Shown here in pieces: positions 57,798 through 57,897 of a stretch of 57,897 nt of DNA. Both the position numbers and the translations under genes were made by a program. How positions within the stretch are numbered: the first letter of the stretch is position 1; each line of letters starts with the position of its first letter. This stretch comes from a virus: positions 1 through 57,897 of the IMG/VR virus record IMGVR_UViG_3300027985_001099; one strand, given 5' to 3'. The notes under the pieces were generated by a model. It was given only the letters and a program-made list of their open reading frames with translations. It had not been told where the DNA came from and ran no database searches.

Positions 57798-57897
57798 TAG
57801 TCACCTCAGATTTACCCTTGGGAGAACGACGTTATTCCCCACATCTCGACTGTTTCCCACAGGTTGAATCCGGCTACGTCCGTAACCAGGTCTTGGC
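57754..57897. repeat. Terminal direct repeat, copy 2 (circular join)
   Basis: Exact copy of 1-144. The tail-tip gene pair is continuous across the join, with the first gene's stop at 57812-57814 and the second gene's start at 57797. Confidence 0.95.

Overview
The window is a complete, circular genome of a lambda-like tailed phage (siphovirus) of a Gram-negative host. Bases 1-144 are repeated exactly at 57754-57897, so the non-redundant length is 57,753 bp and the ends join inside the tail-tip genes. A Gram-negative host is supported by an Rz/Rz1-type spanin pair with a lipoprotein signal. A gammaproteobacterium is the most likely host because of the lambda-type morphogenesis module and a ColE2-type plasmid replication protein. 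No integrase, CI-type repressor, tRNA, rRNA or CRISPR array was found.

Layout. (1) Leftward structural module, minus strand, 23.4 kb down to 0.06 kb and across the circle to 57.8-54.1 kb. In transcription order it has fibre-type proteins, small and large terminase, gpW, portal, S49 protease with nested scaffold, decoration protein, capsid, FI/FII-like proteins, gpZ, tail terminator, tail tube, G/GT chaperones with a GGGAAAA -1 slippery site, a 1651-aa tape measure, tail-tip assembly proteins, and a J-type tip protein split into two genes, each carrying an Asp-box propeller. Holin and endolysin follow at 54.0-53.3 kb. (2) Leftward replication module, 29.7-23.5 kb: acidic protein, DUF2800 nuclease-like protein, DUF2815 ssDNA-binding-type protein, family A DNA polymerase, VRR-NUC nuclease and SNF2-type helicase. 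(3) Divergent control region at 29.72-29.83 kb with a good promoter each way. Rightward from it lie two small DNA-binding-type genes and an 857-aa primase-helicase ending at a terminator. (4) A 0.6-kb non-coding region at 33.1-33.7 kb with eight copies of an 11-bp iteron, probably a replication origin, next to the spanin genes. (5) A minus-strand block of twelve small genes, 40.3-35.9 kb, with its own ribosome-binding signature (GGGGGC) and few GTAC sites. (6) A plus-strand block of about thirty small genes, 40.9-53.2 kb, including PhoH, a DUF3850 protein and, at 48.5 kb, a ColE2-type Rep with a structured leader and a ColE2-type origin directly after its stop codon.

The most interesting reading is that this is a phage-plasmid. 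It has a ColE2-type theta replicon and no integrase. It also carries four sites (15.1, 17.6, 18.6 and 27.2 kb) matching the chromosomal ParB-binding parS consensus, but encodes no ParA or ParB. The inference is that the dormant phage replicates as a plasmid through its own Rep and is segregated by the host ParABS system. During lytic growth it would switch to its own polymerase and primase-helicase, possibly at the iteron origin.
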